Assembly: GCF_021654795.1 (NCBI RefSeq)
Contig: NZ_AP025344.1
Span: 124,001-188,000, forward strand
Source of the DNA: Paenibacillus dendritiformis
GTDB lineage: Bacteria; Bacillota; Bacilli; Paenibacillales; Paenibacillaceae
Length of the DNA: 64,000 nt
Reading direction: 5' to 3'
A program made the position numbers and the translations under genes. A model generated the notes under the pieces. It searched no databases and was not told the origin of the DNA. It saw only the letters and a program-made list of their open reading frames with translations. Below, piece by piece: positions 1-8,617 of the stretch (position 1 is its first letter; each line of letters begins with the position of its first letter).

Positions 1-2937
1 ACCGGCCAAGCGGGTAACGGCAGCGACCTGAACGTCAGCTTCACGCGGGCGTCCCAGGAATCGAATATCGATCACTATCGGGTTCTCGTCGTCAAGGCTT
101 CGGACTCATCGTCCTTTACGCTGGCGCGGGCTCGTCTGGTATCGGACAATAACTACACGGTCGTCGATACGTATGGCCGAAATCCTTCGATTACGCTCAA
201 TTCCTGGAGCCGCGACGTGAACGGAGATGTTATCCGGGCGAACCAATCCTATGTCGTGTATGTGTTGACGGTAGGCAAGCGCAACCAGGATGTATTATCC
301 CGGCCTTCCCAGACCGTGACGCTGACAGGCGATTCAGCCTATGCGGCCACGAATGTGCAGGCGCGTGACGTCGCCGATTATGGCGATGGAAGAGACCTGT
401 CCGTGAGCTTCGCAAGGGCTTCCGATGAGAGCAATATCGCCAACTATCGCGTCATGGTCGTGAAGTCGAAGGATGCGCATCGCTTCGATCTGAACGCGGC
501 GAATGCGGTATCCAGCTCCAACTATACGACGGTATACAAATCCGGCACGACCTTATCGACGACACTCAGTTCGTCGTCCCGGGATACGTCCGGAGACAGA
601 ATTCGCAACGGCGTGCCTTATACGGTGTTCGTCTTGTCCGTAAGCAATAATTTGAATCGTCATTCCAATCAGCTCTCTTCGTCCACGGCGACGATTACGC
701 TGGGCACCACGGTTGGCGCTCCAGTCATTACGAGCGTGGCGGATGTAAGCAATTATAACGACGGCCGCGACCTTCAGGTATCGTTCACGAGATCTTCCGA
801 TGAGTCGAAGGTGAGCCACTACCGCATATTCGTCGTGCCGGATCGGGATTACACCCGCTTCGATGTGACCGAAGCGAACAAATTGTCGTCCAGCCGCTAT
901 TATCAAGTGTCGAAGACCGGATACAATATCACGACGACCTTGTCGTCGAGCTTGACGGATGTCAACGGCTCTTATATTCGCAACGGCGTGACCTACCGGG
1001 TATTCGTGATGGCGGTGTCGAATGACGGGTACAGCTCTAACAATGTGCTGAGCGGCGCGTCCTCGTCGATTACGCTGTCTCATAATTCCATCGCTAACGC
1101 GGTAACGAATGTGCAGGTCAGCGATGTCAGCGACTATAACGACGGCCGCGACATGCGAATCACGTTCAACCGGGCTTCCGACGAGTCGTTGATTGATCAC
1201 TATCGCGTCATGGTCGTGAAGACATCCAATGCGGACCGGTTCACGGTGTCGGATGCGAATAATGTGTCAAGCTCATATTACACGCGGGTAAATAAGACGG
1301 GACGCGATCTTAGCTTGACGCTCTCTTCCAGCGCAAGAGATGTGGACGGCGCATATATTCGGAACGGTGTGAGCTATCGCGTGTTTGTCCTCTCGGTAGG
1401 CAGAGGCAGCTACTCCAATGCATTGTCTTATGCTTCCAGCGCCATTACGTTGTCCAGCAATTCGGGCGTGTATGCCGCGACCAATGTCGAGGCTAACGAC
1501 ATCAATGATTACGGCGATGGCCGCGACCTGCGGGTAACGTTCAACCGCGCGGCGGATGAGTCCAATATCAGCCATTACCGCGTCATGGTCGTGAAGTCGT
1601 CCGATGCGGGGCGCTTCACGGTAGGGGATGCGAACAATGTATCCAGCTATAATTACACCTATGTGAGCCGCAATGGCAGCAACCAGAGCGTGACGCTCTC
1701 GTCCAGCTCGAGAGATGTCGACGGGTCGCTGATTCGGAACGGCGTCAGCTACCGCGTGTTCGTCTTGTCTGTCGGCTCGGGCAGTTATTCCAATACGTTG
1801 TCCAGCTATTCGAACATCATCACGTTGAGCAATAACTCGACGGTGTATCCGGCTACCAACGTCAACGCAAGCGACGTCGGCGATTATAACGACGGCCGCG
1901 ATATGCGGGTCAGCTTCAACCGGGCAGTGGATGAAGCGAACATCTCGCATTACCGGATCATGGTCGTGAGATCGGCCGATGCAAGCCGCTTCGACTTGTA
2001 TCGCGCCAACAACGTATCCAGCAACAACTATACGTATGTAAGCAAGACAGGCCGAAATATCGATCAGATTTTGTCCTCCTCGGCACGAGACGTTGATGGA
2101 GCAGCGATTCGAAATGGCATCGGCTACAAGGTGTTTGTCTTGTCTGTCAGCAACAATAGCTATAACGCGAATATGCTGTCCGGGGCTTCTCCGGAAATCG
2201 TGCTGACAAGCAACTCGTCGGTCTCTGCGGTGTCGAACGTAACGGCCAATGTCACAGGCAACAGCGGCACGGCCCGCGATATCGAGGTGAGCTTCACCGC
2301 GCCGTCCAATGATTATGGCGTGCTGGAATACCGCGTGATGGCCGTGAAGTCGGATCAGAGGTTTGGGTTGGCGGATGCCAACAATACGCCATATTACACC
2401 TATGCGGCGAAGCAGGGCGGAACGATTCGCCTGTCTCTTCCAGAGAACGCACGCGATGTGAGAGGAGAGGCCATTACAAGCGGCAGCGCTTATCGCTTCT
2501 ATGTTCTCACCGTAGCCGATAGCCGGGTCAGCTCGGTCAATGCGCTCTCTGATCCATCCCGCGATGTGGTCTTGTCGGCGCAATACGTATCTCCGGCGAC
2601 AAACGTAACGGCGGAGATGAATGGAAGCGACCTGCGGGTCTATTTCAGCAAGCTGACGAATGAGAGAGGCGTTGCAAACTATGCCGTTATGGCAGTGCCT
2701 TCCCACAGAGCAGGCAGCTTTACGCTGAATGAGGCGAATTGGGCAGGGGCAAACAGCTCTAAAGCCGTATCTCCTTCGGGAGAAGGCATGGTTACGCTGA
2801 ACTCCTACGATAAAGACGCTTATGGCAATCCTCTTGTCAATGGAGAAACATATATTATCTACGTCCTCACTGTTTCGGACGGCCGTGCGGCAAACGTGCT
2901 GTCCGCTCCATCCCAGGGCGTCGTGGCACAGTTCTAA
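1..2937 (+). CDS. Large repeat protein with FN3-like tandem units (5' end outside window)
   Basis: The frame is open from base 1, so 978 C-terminal residues of a longer protein are visible. They consist of one partial and seven complete units of about 122-126 residues. Complete units begin near bases 346, 715, 1093, 1471, 1846, 2224 and 2590. Each unit opens with an (A)TNV strand and a DYGDGRDLRVSF-like segment, continues with DESNISHYRVMVVK, and closes with IRNGVSYRVFVLSV and a Ser/Thr-rich strand. This alternation of strands fits a fibronectin-III-like beta sandwich with an insertion, by inference only. The last two units are the most diverged. The protein ends at VVAQF with no LPXTG sorting signal, SLH domain or terminal membrane helix, so any wall anchor would have to be in the missing N-terminal part. 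A surface or secreted adhesin or scaffold is the likeliest role, but I cannot name the family. Long antisense frames across it are composition artefacts. Confidence 0.85.
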   Translation, partial: TGQAGNGSDLNVSFTRASQESNIDHYRVLVVKASDSSSFTLARARLVSDNNYTVVDTYGRNPSITLNSWSRDVNGDVIRANQSYVVYVLTVGKRNQDVLSRPSQTVTLTGDSAYAATNVQARDVADYGDGRDLSVSFARASDESNIANYRVMVVKSKDAHRFDLNAANAVSSSNYTTVYKSGTTLSTTLSSSSRDTSGDRIRNGVPYTVFVLSVSNNLNRHSNQLSSSTATITLGTTVGAPVITSVADVSNYNDGRDLQVSFTRSSDESKVSHYRIFVVPDRDYTRFDVTEANKLSSSRYYQVSKTGYNITTTLSSSLTDVNGSYIRNGVTYRVFVMAVSNDGYSSNNVLSGASSSITLSHNSIANAVTNVQVSDVSDYNDGRDMRITFNRASDESLIDHYRVMVVKTSNADRFTVSDANNVSSSYYTRVNKTGRDLSLTLSSSARDVDGAYIRNGVSYRVFVLSVGRGSYSNALSYASSAITLSSNSGVYAATNVEANDINDYGDGRDLRVTFNRAADESNISHYRVMVVKSSDAGRFTVGDANNVSSYNYTYVSRNGSNQSVTLSSSSRDVDGSLIRNGVSYRVFVLSVGSGSYSNTLSSYSNIITLSNNSTVYPATNVNASDVGDYNDGRDMRVSFNRAVDEANISHYRIMVVRSADASRFDLYRANNVSSNNYTYVSKTGRNIDQILSSSARDVDGAAIRNGIGYKVFVLSVSNNSYNANMLSGASPEIVLTSNSSVSAVSNVTANVTGNSGTARDIEVSFTAPSNDYGVLEYRVMAVKSDQRFGLADANNTPYYTYAAKQGGTIRLSLPENARDVRGEAITSGSAYRFYVLTVADSRVSSVNALSDPSRDVVLSAQYVSPATNVTAEMNGSDLRVYFSKLTNERGVANYAVMAVPSHRAGSFTLNEANWAGANSSKAVSPSGEGMVTLNSYDKDAYGNPLVNGETYIIYVLTVSDGRAANVLSAPSQGVVAQF

Positions 2938-2991
2938 GCGTTCTAGGGTGCGGCGCATACAATCCTGCTTTCTAACGGAAGCAGGCAGCAA

Positions 2992-3021
2992 GGGTTCCGG
3001 CAATAAGCCGGGGCCCTTTTT
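2992..3021 (+). terminator. Rho-independent terminator of the repeat protein gene
   Basis: The arms GGGTTCCGGC and GCCGGGGCCC pair (two G-U pairs) around an AATAA loop and are followed by TTTTT. The hairpin lies 55 bases after the stop codon at 2937. Confidence 0.85.
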
Positions 3022-3054
3022 ACCTTTTCAGCCGGGAAACCTGCGCAACGATAG

Positions 3055-3087
3055 AACATGGTCTTCGTCACAGGACCATGTTTTTTT
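3055..3087 (+). terminator. Second intrinsic terminator in tandem
   Basis: AACATGGTC pairs with GACCATGTT around a 10-base loop and is followed by seven T. It backs up the terminator at 2992 and insulates the regulator gene that follows. Confidence 0.8.
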
Positions 3088-3103
3088 GTTATAAATGCCA
3101 TTA

Positions 3104-3141
3104 TTGACAGAAAGAATATTAAGGTGTACAGCTGATTACAC
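3104..3141 (+). promoter_or_regulatory. Promoter region and YtrA-type operator of the GntR gene
   Basis: TTGACA at 3104-3109 is a good -35 element; the -10 about 17 bases later (near 3127) is weak. At 3124-3141 there is a perfect inverted repeat, GTGTA - 8 bases - TACAC, overlapping the expected -10 and start site. Such repeats are typical operators of YtrA-subfamily regulators, so autorepression by the downstream gene is likely (inference). Confidence 0.5.
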
Positions 3142-3171
3142 GACTAATTAACCAGTTAGGTGGTGGGAAGT

Positions 3172-3543
3172 ATGAGTTCGCTCATTGATGACAATCGTCC
3201 GATATTTGTCCAGATTGCGGAGCGGATTGAGGACGATATCATCGAAGGAAGGCTGCCGGAAGAATCGCCGGTCCCTTCCAAAAACCAGTTCGCTTCCTTC
3301 TACCAGATCAATCCGGCGACAGCGGCCAAGGGTATGAATCTGTTAGCGGATGAAGGGATTCTGTATAAGAAGAGAGGGATTGGCATGTTCGTGGCGGCGG
3401 GAGCACGCGCCCTATTGTTGGCAAAGCGCAAGAAGAGGTTCTACGAACAATATGTGGTCACGATGATCCGGGAGGCAGAGAAGCTGGGTATGACGACAGA
3501 CCAATTGATCGATATGATTCGCAGAGGGGAGGGCACGCGATGA
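3172..3543 (+). CDS. GntR-family transcriptional regulator, YtrA subfamily
   Basis: This 123-residue DNA-binding protein has an N-terminal winged helix (RPIFVQIAERIEDDIIEGRL, then PSKNQFASFYQINPATAAKGMNLLADEGIL), a short C-terminal helical tail and no effector domain, which is diagnostic of the YtrA subfamily. A GTG at 3160 is in frame. I place the start at ATG 3172 because AGGTGGTGGG lies immediately upstream of it. The stop overlaps the ATG of the ABC ATPase remnant (ATGA, 3540-3543), the usual arrangement in which such a regulator controls its adjacent ABC-2-type exporter. That exporter is broken here, so the regulator has probably lost its local target apart from its own promoter. Confidence 0.88.
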   Translation: MSSLIDDNRPIFVQIAERIEDDIIEGRLPEESPVPSKNQFASFYQINPATAAKGMNLLADEGILYKKRGIGMFVAAGARALLLAKRKKRFYEQYVVTMIREAEKLGMTTDQLIDMIRRGEGTR

Positions 3544-3901
3544 GCCATGTCGTAGAAGTGCGGGAGCTGAGCAAATCATACGGACATGTGAACGCGGTTC
3601 AAAATGTCAGCTTTGTGATGGAGGAAGATAAAATATATGGGCTGCTGGGCAGAAATGGAGCCGGGAAGACAACGATTATGCATTTGATGACGGCCCAACT
3701 GTTCCCGACGAGTGGTTCCATCCGTTTTGTTCGGGGAGGCGCCCTTTGAGAATAACCGGGTGCTCAGCCAAGTATGCTTCATCAAGGAGAGCCAGAAGTA
3801 CCCGGATACGTTCCGCTTGGGAGCTAGTCTCGATGACGGTGCCTCTTACCTTGATTTACGCCTTGATATCGTACTTCCTTGTTCGAAGATCGACTATCTG
3901 A
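3540..3901 (+). pseudogene. Collapsed ABC exporter: ATPase N-terminus fused to permease C-terminus
   Basis: The first 69 codons are a normal ABC ATPase start with a Walker A (GRNGAGKTTIMHL). At about 3724-3729 an extra T in a TTTT run shifts the frame. Correcting it restores SIRLFGEAPFENNRVLSQ and then CFIKESQKYPDTFR in frame with 3712. Just after this (about 3815-3820) the ATPase sequence stops and a different frame takes over up to TGA 3899-3901. It encodes WELVSMTVPLTLIYALISYF, then LVRRSTI: one hydrophobic helix with a basic tail, as expected for the C-terminus of an ABC-2 permease. The signature motif, Walker B and nearly all of the permease are missing. I infer one internal deletion across two adjacent genes plus a frameshift. 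No functional product is expected. Confidence 0.75.
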
Positions 3902-4040
3902 CCTGCGATTCCCCGCTTCTCCGTGCTCACGAGCTGAATGTCATTTCTTCACCCGGTGTTTAATCACCATGGCGGCCGGTTAAGAACACGGTAAGCAGTT
4001 GCTTCACTGGATAGGGAGAGAACATGAAGGAGGAATCGAC

Positions 4041-4430
4041 ATGAACAAGCAGACGAAGGTGTACACGGTCAATACGGCAAGGGAGGCCGAGGCGAAGATT
4101 CAGGATTTGGCCAATCTGGGCTATAACCGAGACCATCTGTACGTGCTGGCCCATGACAAGAAGCGGACGGAGCATATCGCCGAACAAGCGGCTGCCTCTG
4201 AGATCGGCGTGGCGGAAGAAGGCGTCTTCACCGCGGTCGCGAATCTGTTCCGCTCGCATGGCGACGAGCTGCGCGCCAAGATGACGTCTATGGGCGTCTC
4301 GAAGCAGCATGCCGAGATGCTGGAACGGGAGCTGGACAAAGGCAAGATCGTCATTTTCGCCTGGAGCGGGAATCCGTATGACGGAGGCCGCTACGATCCG
4401 GATATCATCTATTATCCGCCTTTCGTATAA
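4041..4430 (+). CDS. General stress protein 17M-like (YflT domain)
   Basis: This 129-residue soluble protein has an N-terminal YflT-type fold: KVYTVNTAREAEAKIQDLAN, then LGYNRDHLYVLAHDKKRTEHIAEQ. An alpha-helical middle and a Tyr/Pro-rich tail (PYDGGRYDPDIIYYPPFV) follow. In Bacillus the family is induced by heat and general stress; its biochemical role is unknown. The start is ATG 4041, preceded by AAGGAGGAA at good spacing, rather than the upstream in-frame codon at 3999. The gene is monocistronic and ends in the terminator at 4483. Confidence 0.8.
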   Translation: MNKQTKVYTVNTAREAEAKIQDLANLGYNRDHLYVLAHDKKRTEHIAEQAAASEIGVAEEGVFTAVANLFRSHGDELRAKMTSMGVSKQHAEMLERELDKGKIVIFAWSGNPYDGGRYDPDIIYYPPFV

Positions 4431-4482
4431 GTCCTGCCAAGCCGGAATTGCCTTCAGAGGCAAGGAGAGGGCGGAAGCAAGC

Positions 4483-4506
4483 AAAAGCCGACGCAGGTCG
4501 GCTTTT
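4483..4506 (+). terminator. Intrinsic terminator
   Basis: AAAAGCCGAC pairs perfectly with GTCGGCTTTT around a GCAG loop. Because it is A-rich on the 5' side and T-rich on the 3' side it can act in both directions, serving the stress gene and the convergent ABC ATPase gene. Confidence 0.85.
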
Positions 4507-4550
4507 GTGCTGAAAAGCAATGTTGTGTTGAAGTGAAAGGGGGAAGCGTA

Positions 4551-5336
4551 TTATTCCATGTCAAGCAATTGAAGGGAGTAGCGCTGGCCCAACTCCTGCC
4601 GCACCTCGATGCGCGCATGGAAAAACTCGCTTAAATGGGCCGAGGTCAGCTGATCGGCCGTATTGCCGGATGAGAACACGGTTCCTTGCTTAATGAGCAG
4701 GGTTTTATTGAAGCAGGGCATAATCTCTTCGACATGATGCGTGACATAGATGAGAGTCGGGGCATCCGGCTCGCGCGCAATCGATTGAATCATATGGAGA
4801 AGCTGATCGCGGGCGAAAATATCGAGTCCCGTGCACGGCTCGTCCAGGATGAGGAGCTTCGGCGACGCCATCAGCGCCCGGCCGATAAGCACCCGCTGCC
4901 GCTCGCCCTGCGATAACGTGTCATAGGTGCGGTCGAGCAGCCGCTCGCAGCCAAGCAGCCGGATCAAGGACAATGCCTTCTCCTCGTCAGCCTCCTCGAT
5001 GTCATCGTACAGGCCGATCGAGGCGAATTTCCCGCTGAGCACGATCTTCTGCACCGTCTCGTGCCCGTACAGCTTCTGCTGCAGGGAGGTGCTGACCCAG
5101 CCGATATGCTTGCGCAGCTCGCGCAGATCGAAGGTGCCGAACCGCTTGCCCAGGACGGAGACGCTTCCCGAAGTCGGCCAGATATAGCCGTTGATCATAT
5201 TCAATAAAGTCGTTTTCCCCGATCCGTTCAGCCCGAGCAGACACCAATGCTCTCCCGGCTTCACCTCCCAGGATACCCGATCCAGAATCGTCTTGTTGTC
5301 CCTCTTCCAGGTTACATTGCGCACATCAATGACCAT
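4551..5336 (-). CDS. ABC transporter ATP-binding protein, YlmA-like
   Basis: This 261-residue ATPase has a Walker A (GLNGSGKTTLLNMI, about residues 35-48), a Q-loop region, an LSQGERQRVLIGRALM signature, a Walker B (KLLILDEPCTGLD) and the switch His in TLIYVTHHVEE. The sequence style matches the ModF/YlmA group of stand-alone ATPases, often annotated as molybdenum-type, with no dedicated permease beside them. The next gene upstream on the same strand is a FadR-type regulator 32 bases away, so the two probably form an operon. Substrate and partner cannot be read from the sequence. Confidence 0.85.
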   Translation of the reverse strand: MVIDVRNVTWKRDNKTILDRVSWEVKPGEHWCLLGLNGSGKTTLLNMINGYIWPTSGSVSVLGKRFGTFDLRELRKHIGWVSTSLQQKLYGHETVQKIVLSGKFASIGLYDDIEEADEEKALSLIRLLGCERLLDRTYDTLSQGERQRVLIGRALMASPKLLILDEPCTGLDIFARDQLLHMIQSIAREPDAPTLIYVTHHVEEIMPCFNKTLLIKQGTVFSSGNTADQLTSAHLSEFFHARIEVRQELGQRYSLQLLDME

Positions 5337-5368
5337 AACATCTCTCCTCTCCTCTGTGTCGGGAACAT

Positions 5369-6061
5369 TTATTCGCTCCCGCGGCGGCCCTGCGGCGCCA
5401 GATTGGCCAGCGACAAGCGCACCGCGGTATCGGCGTCCCGGGCCGCAATCGCCTGGTAGAGCTGATCATGCAATTCCGACCGGTCCTCATAATGCTTCGT
5501 GCCGACGATGAGATGGCTCAGCTCGCCACGAAGCGCGTTGGAAAAGGCCCGGTACAGATCGAGCAGCAGCGGGTTCTGGCTTGCCTCTGCAATCGAACAG
5601 TGGAACTCCACATCATAATCCACATAGGAGGCATAATTGCCCGCCTCCAACGCCTTTTTCCGTTCTTCAAGCAGCCGCTTCATCCGCCTTAGATCCTGGT
5701 CCGTGCGCCGTTCCGCGGCCAACCGGGCCGCCTGGGCATCCATCATGCTTCTGATCTCGCGAATGTGCTCCGTCTCGGCCCGGAGCAGCCGTTGTTCCAG
5801 CGAGCCCGCATCGGAGGGCAGCGAGCGGACATACGTCCCGTCCCCTTGCCGGACTTCCAGCACGCCGGCATGTACCAAGATCTTGACGGCTTCGCGGACC
5901 GTCGAACGGCCTACGCCGAACATCTCCATCAGTTCCGGCTCGGCCGGCATCCGATCTCCTGGGCGATAATGGCTGACCAGCGCGTCATGGAGCTGCTCCA
6001 GCACCTGATCCACCAGCTTGCGGCGGGGGACGGCAGTGAACTTGGGCGTATTCAAATTCAT
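5369..6061 (-). CDS. GntR-family regulator, FadR subfamily
   Basis: The protein has 230 residues from the preferred start. An N-terminal winged helix (RRKLVDQVLEQLHDALVSHY, then PAEPELMEMFGVGRSTVREAVKIL) is followed by an all-helical FCD ligand domain. The FCD metal/ligand residues D, H and H are visible in DYDVEFHCSIAEASQNPLL and in the later SELHDQLYQAI helix. The start is ATG 6061 because AGGAGATGATCTG precedes it; an in-frame ATG at 6112 lacks a comparable site. FCD regulators sense organic acids or sugar acids. The target is unknown, but co-transcription with the downstream YlmA-like ATPase is likely. Confidence 0.85.
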   Translation of the reverse strand: MNLNTPKFTAVPRRKLVDQVLEQLHDALVSHYRPGDRMPAEPELMEMFGVGRSTVREAVKILVHAGVLEVRQGDGTYVRSLPSDAGSLEQRLLRAETEHIREIRSMMDAQAARLAAERRTDQDLRRMKRLLEERKKALEAGNYASYVDYDVEFHCSIAEASQNPLLLDLYRAFSNALRGELSHLIVGTKHYEDRSELHDQLYQAIAARDADTAVRLSLANLAPQGRRGSE

Positions 6062-6308
6062 CAGATCATCTCCTGTTATAGAGAAGTATATTCCTTTTTT
6101 TTGAAATGTCAAAACAAAACTATGCCGGGCTGCTAAGCCGTAAGTCCCGATTCACAGGTCCGGCAGCAAAGGGGATGAATGGTTCATAATGAGGAGATAT
6201 CCCGGGAGGCGCTTCGGAATACCAGTAAAAAATTAGGAAATTCCTCGCTGGGAATGAGAGCGGTGATTCGCTATAATCATATCAAATTCAAGATAAGGGA
6301 ATGGATGC

Positions 6309-7304
6309 ATGATGCGCATTACGATCAAACCGGAGCAAATCGATAATGTGGCAAACTTGTTCCACTTGGCATACGGATTGTCCAAAACGCAAATGGAAGG
6401 CCTTCAAAAGGCCATCCAGTCGCTGGAATCGCAGTGGATGGGCATGGAGAAGAACCGCTTCTACAGCGAGTTCCAGTCGTCTCAGCAGGTATTCTCTTCC
6501 TTCTTGGCGAAGCTCCAGGAGATAGAGCTGGAATTAAAAGATATCGCCCGCCGGTTCAGGGAAGGGGACGGCTCTCCCACCGGGGGAATTCAGGCCCTCG
6601 TGAATGCGGCTGTCATGGCGGCCAGCGGAGCGGTGTTCGTAAGCAGCGTGCTGGGGGCCGGAGCCCAGCCTGGCGCCGATTCCGCCGGAGAGCCATTCAA
6701 GGACTGGGACGAGGAAGACGTGAAGGAATACCGGAAATATGAGGACATTCTGAAGCAGGCGGAGGAGTTGGGCGATAAAAATCTGATGCAGGAAGCTCAT
6801 GACAAAATGAATATTATCAACCTCAAATATGCGGATGAGGTGGAGAGAACGGATTACCTCGGGGGAGGAGAGACGACGAAGATGACGCGCGATTCCGTTG
6901 TCGTGAACTATCCGCTGCAGGAGGGCAACGACAAGACGATGATCTCGGTCGACCGCAAGGGCAACGTCGTCAGTTATGAGAAGGACGAATCAAAATATAC
7001 ATATTGGGAGCAAAAACATACAACGGGCAAATTCGAGAACTTTATGGGATCCGCGGCCAAAACGGCGACCAGCTATGGCGTAGGCCTTTTGTTGACCCGG
7101 GGAAGCAAGCCATGGGTTCAGCATGCCTCGGGCGCAGGCGGGGCTTTTTTCCTGGACAAATACATTCCCCCGGTACCTGATGTCGGAGAGACGCGGACGA
7201 TGATCTACCGCACGAATATCGAGACGGGCAAAATCGAAAACATGGTCATCGTCACGAACGGTCAGAAGGATATTCAATACCGGTATTGGAAGGAGTACAA
7301 CTAG
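6309..7304 (+). CDS. WXG100-headed protein, candidate type VII secretion effector
   Basis: The first ~90 residues of this 331-residue protein form a WXG100-type helical hairpin, with the turn motif W43-M44-G45 ([11 protein letters not shown]). A glycine/alanine-rich hydrophobic stretch follows (about 96-112, [20 protein letters not shown]). After it come a charged helical linker and a C-terminal domain of about 130 residues, which includes a second Gly-rich segment ([15 protein letters not shown]) and ends in [10 protein letters not shown]. Solo WXG100 proteins are about 100 residues long, so this is the long, effector-like form. The C-terminal domain matches no toxin family I know. Two start codons (6309, 6312) follow AAGGGAATGG. 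The stop overlaps the start of a three-helix membrane protein by one base, as in effector-immunity pairs. No secretion machinery lies in the window. Confidence 0.7.
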   Translation: MMRITIKPEQIDNVANLFHLAYGLSKTQMEGLQKAIQSLESQWMGMEKNRFYSEFQSSQQVFSSFLAKLQEIELELKDIARRFREGDGSPTGGIQALVNAAVMAASGAVFVSSVLGAGAQPGADSAGEPFKDWDEEDVKEYRKYEDILKQAEELGDKNLMQEAHDKMNIINLKYADEVERTDYLGGGETTKMTRDSVVVNYPLQEGNDKTMISVDRKGNVVSYEKDESKYTYWEQKHTTGKFENFMGSAAKTATSYGVGLLLTRGSKPWVQHASGAGGAFFLDKYIPPVPDVGETRTMIYRTNIETGKIENMVIVTNGQKDIQYRYWKEYN

Positions 7305-7537
7305 TGTGGATCAAATGGATGTTCTATACCGCGGTCGCCGCGTTTGTCGGATTTTTCCTGCTGGCCACGCCGAAATACGATGCCGTTCGCTGGATGATTC
7401 TCGTATTTTTTGCCGGTTACTTCGCCATTAAAAAATGGTGCTCCCCCAAATACCAAGGGCCATCGATCCTCGTTCTGATGGCGGCTGTCATCATCATTAC
7501 GGAAGTTCTGGTGGCGTATTCGGACGGAACACCGTAA
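7304..7537 (+). CDS. Small three-helix membrane protein, candidate immunity protein
   Basis: This 77-residue protein is almost entirely hydrophobic. Helices run at about residues 3-20 (IKWMFYTAVAAFVGFFLL), 25-42 (VRWMILVFFAGYFAI) and 53-73 (SILVLMAAVIIITEVLVAY), with short charged loops and a YSDGTP tail. I prefer GTG 7304, which overlaps the preceding stop by one base and sits 9 bases after AAGGAG. A TTG at 7286 in the same frame would lie before that site. Coupling to the WXG100-headed gene and the all-membrane character suggest an immunity protein against a membrane-acting effector, or a membrane partner. This is an inference from context; no homologue is recognised. Confidence 0.6.
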   Translation: MWIKWMFYTAVAAFVGFFLLATPKYDAVRWMILVFFAGYFAIKKWCSPKYQGPSILVLMAAVIIITEVLVAYSDGTP

Positions 7538-7543
7538 AACCAT

Positions 7544-8617
7544 TCAAGGGCCGGCAGGCTTCCATTCCGCCCCGATAAGCGGCTCTTCATACATTTCTTG
7601 ACCCTCGTAAATATAACCGCGGACTTGCTGCCGGTGCTCCGTGTCGCCTTCCGGCGCATCGGAGTTGAAGGTGAAGAAAGCGAGTCCGCCTTCGATCCAG
7701 TCCTCGCGAAGGTGCAGGTAGCGCTGCCGGTATTCCGAACGGGCAAAGAAATCGCCATAATCGGCGTGATTGCCGGTGTTGACTCCTTCCGCCGTAGAGA
7801 ACGCCGGAGAAGAGAAGGCGATCTGCCGGACGGTCTGCTCCTCCAAATACAGGACGATCTCATCCTCCGAGGCTGGATAGATCATCCTGTTCTCTTCCGC
7901 GGCCGCAGGCTGGCCCAATTGCCGAATGACTTCATCCTGCGTCATCCCGAGCGAGATTTTGCCGATCGATTGTCCCGGCACGACAAGGCAGTCGGTAGTG
8001 GCCGGCTCCGGGGTCCAGCGCGCATAGGCGCCGTCCACGGTGACAAAAGCGCCGAAAGCACTATAGTCCTCATTGGTTGTTACGGTAAGATGATCAACTG
8101 CGAGAGACATGCGCAGTTCAAAGTCTTCATCTTCTGCATCCGTAAAAACCGCCTCATTGCCAGCCATCTCGGCCACGCCGTTCTCGATGTTGCCGTGAGA
8201 CCCATCCATCGTCTTCCTATTGGTTACATGAAAAGCTATTAAGGAAAAGACCATCTGTCGTTCATCGACGCTTTTAATTTCGATGGTGGCGGAATTATAT
8301 TTATCCGACTCTATCCACCTCCATGTGCCGAGCCACGCCGAGGCATCCAGCGGGGCTTCCGCCTGCGGGGCCGCCGGCGATTCGGGTGTTTCCGGCGCCG
8401 CCGCAGGCATGGATGCGGCTTGAGCGGCGGAGCCGGGCTCCGATGGCATGCTCTGACTCGCTGATCCGGGCGCGGGCGGTATGCCGCCGGGAGCGGATGC
8501 CGCCTCTTCTGCTGCGGGCACAGGCTGCCGCTCCTGGCCGCATCCCGCAAGGAGGGTTACCGCGGCGAGTGCTGCCGCCGTCCATGTCATCCACATGCTC
8601 TTTTTCGTTATGCTCAT
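7544..8617 (-). CDS. Secreted lipoprotein with a BamE-like/SH3-like C-terminal region
   Basis: This 357-residue protein has a lipoprotein signal peptide ending in the lipobox LLAGC (Cys26), then an Ala/Pro/Glu-rich linker of about 60 residues. A beta-rich domain begins with LGTWRWIESDKYNSATIEI. A second module starts at VPGQSIGKISLGMTQDEVIR, which resembles the 'I.LGMT..EV...LG.P' pattern of BamE/SmpA-type folds. It should be anchored on the outer face of the membrane. Its start codon overlaps the stop of the upstream kinase-like gene (ATGA, 8614-8617), so the two are translationally coupled. Function is unknown. Confidence 0.75.
   Translation of the reverse strand: MSITKKSMWMTWTAAALAAVTLLAGCGQERQPVPAAEEAASAPGGIPPAPGSASQSMPSEPGSAAQAASMPAAAPETPESPAAPQAEAPLDASAWLGTWRWIESDKYNSATIEIKSVDERQMVFSLIAFHVTNRKTMDGSHGNIENGVAEMAGNEAVFTDAEDEDFELRMSLAVDHLTVTTNEDYSAFGAFVTVDGAYARWTPEPATTDCLVVPGQSIGKISLGMTQDEVIRQLGQPAAAEENRMIYPASEDEIVLYLEEQTVRQIAFSSPAFSTAEGVNTGNHADYGDFFARSEYRQRYLHLREDWIEGGLAFFTFNSDAPEGDTEHRQQVRGYIYEGQEMYEEPLIGAEWKPAGP

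Noticed and set aside
1273..3003. 576-codon open frame antisense to the repeat protein
   Set aside because: It mirrors the repetitive sense gene, has Arg/His/Ile-rich unlikely protein content and no ribosome binding site; a composition artefact.
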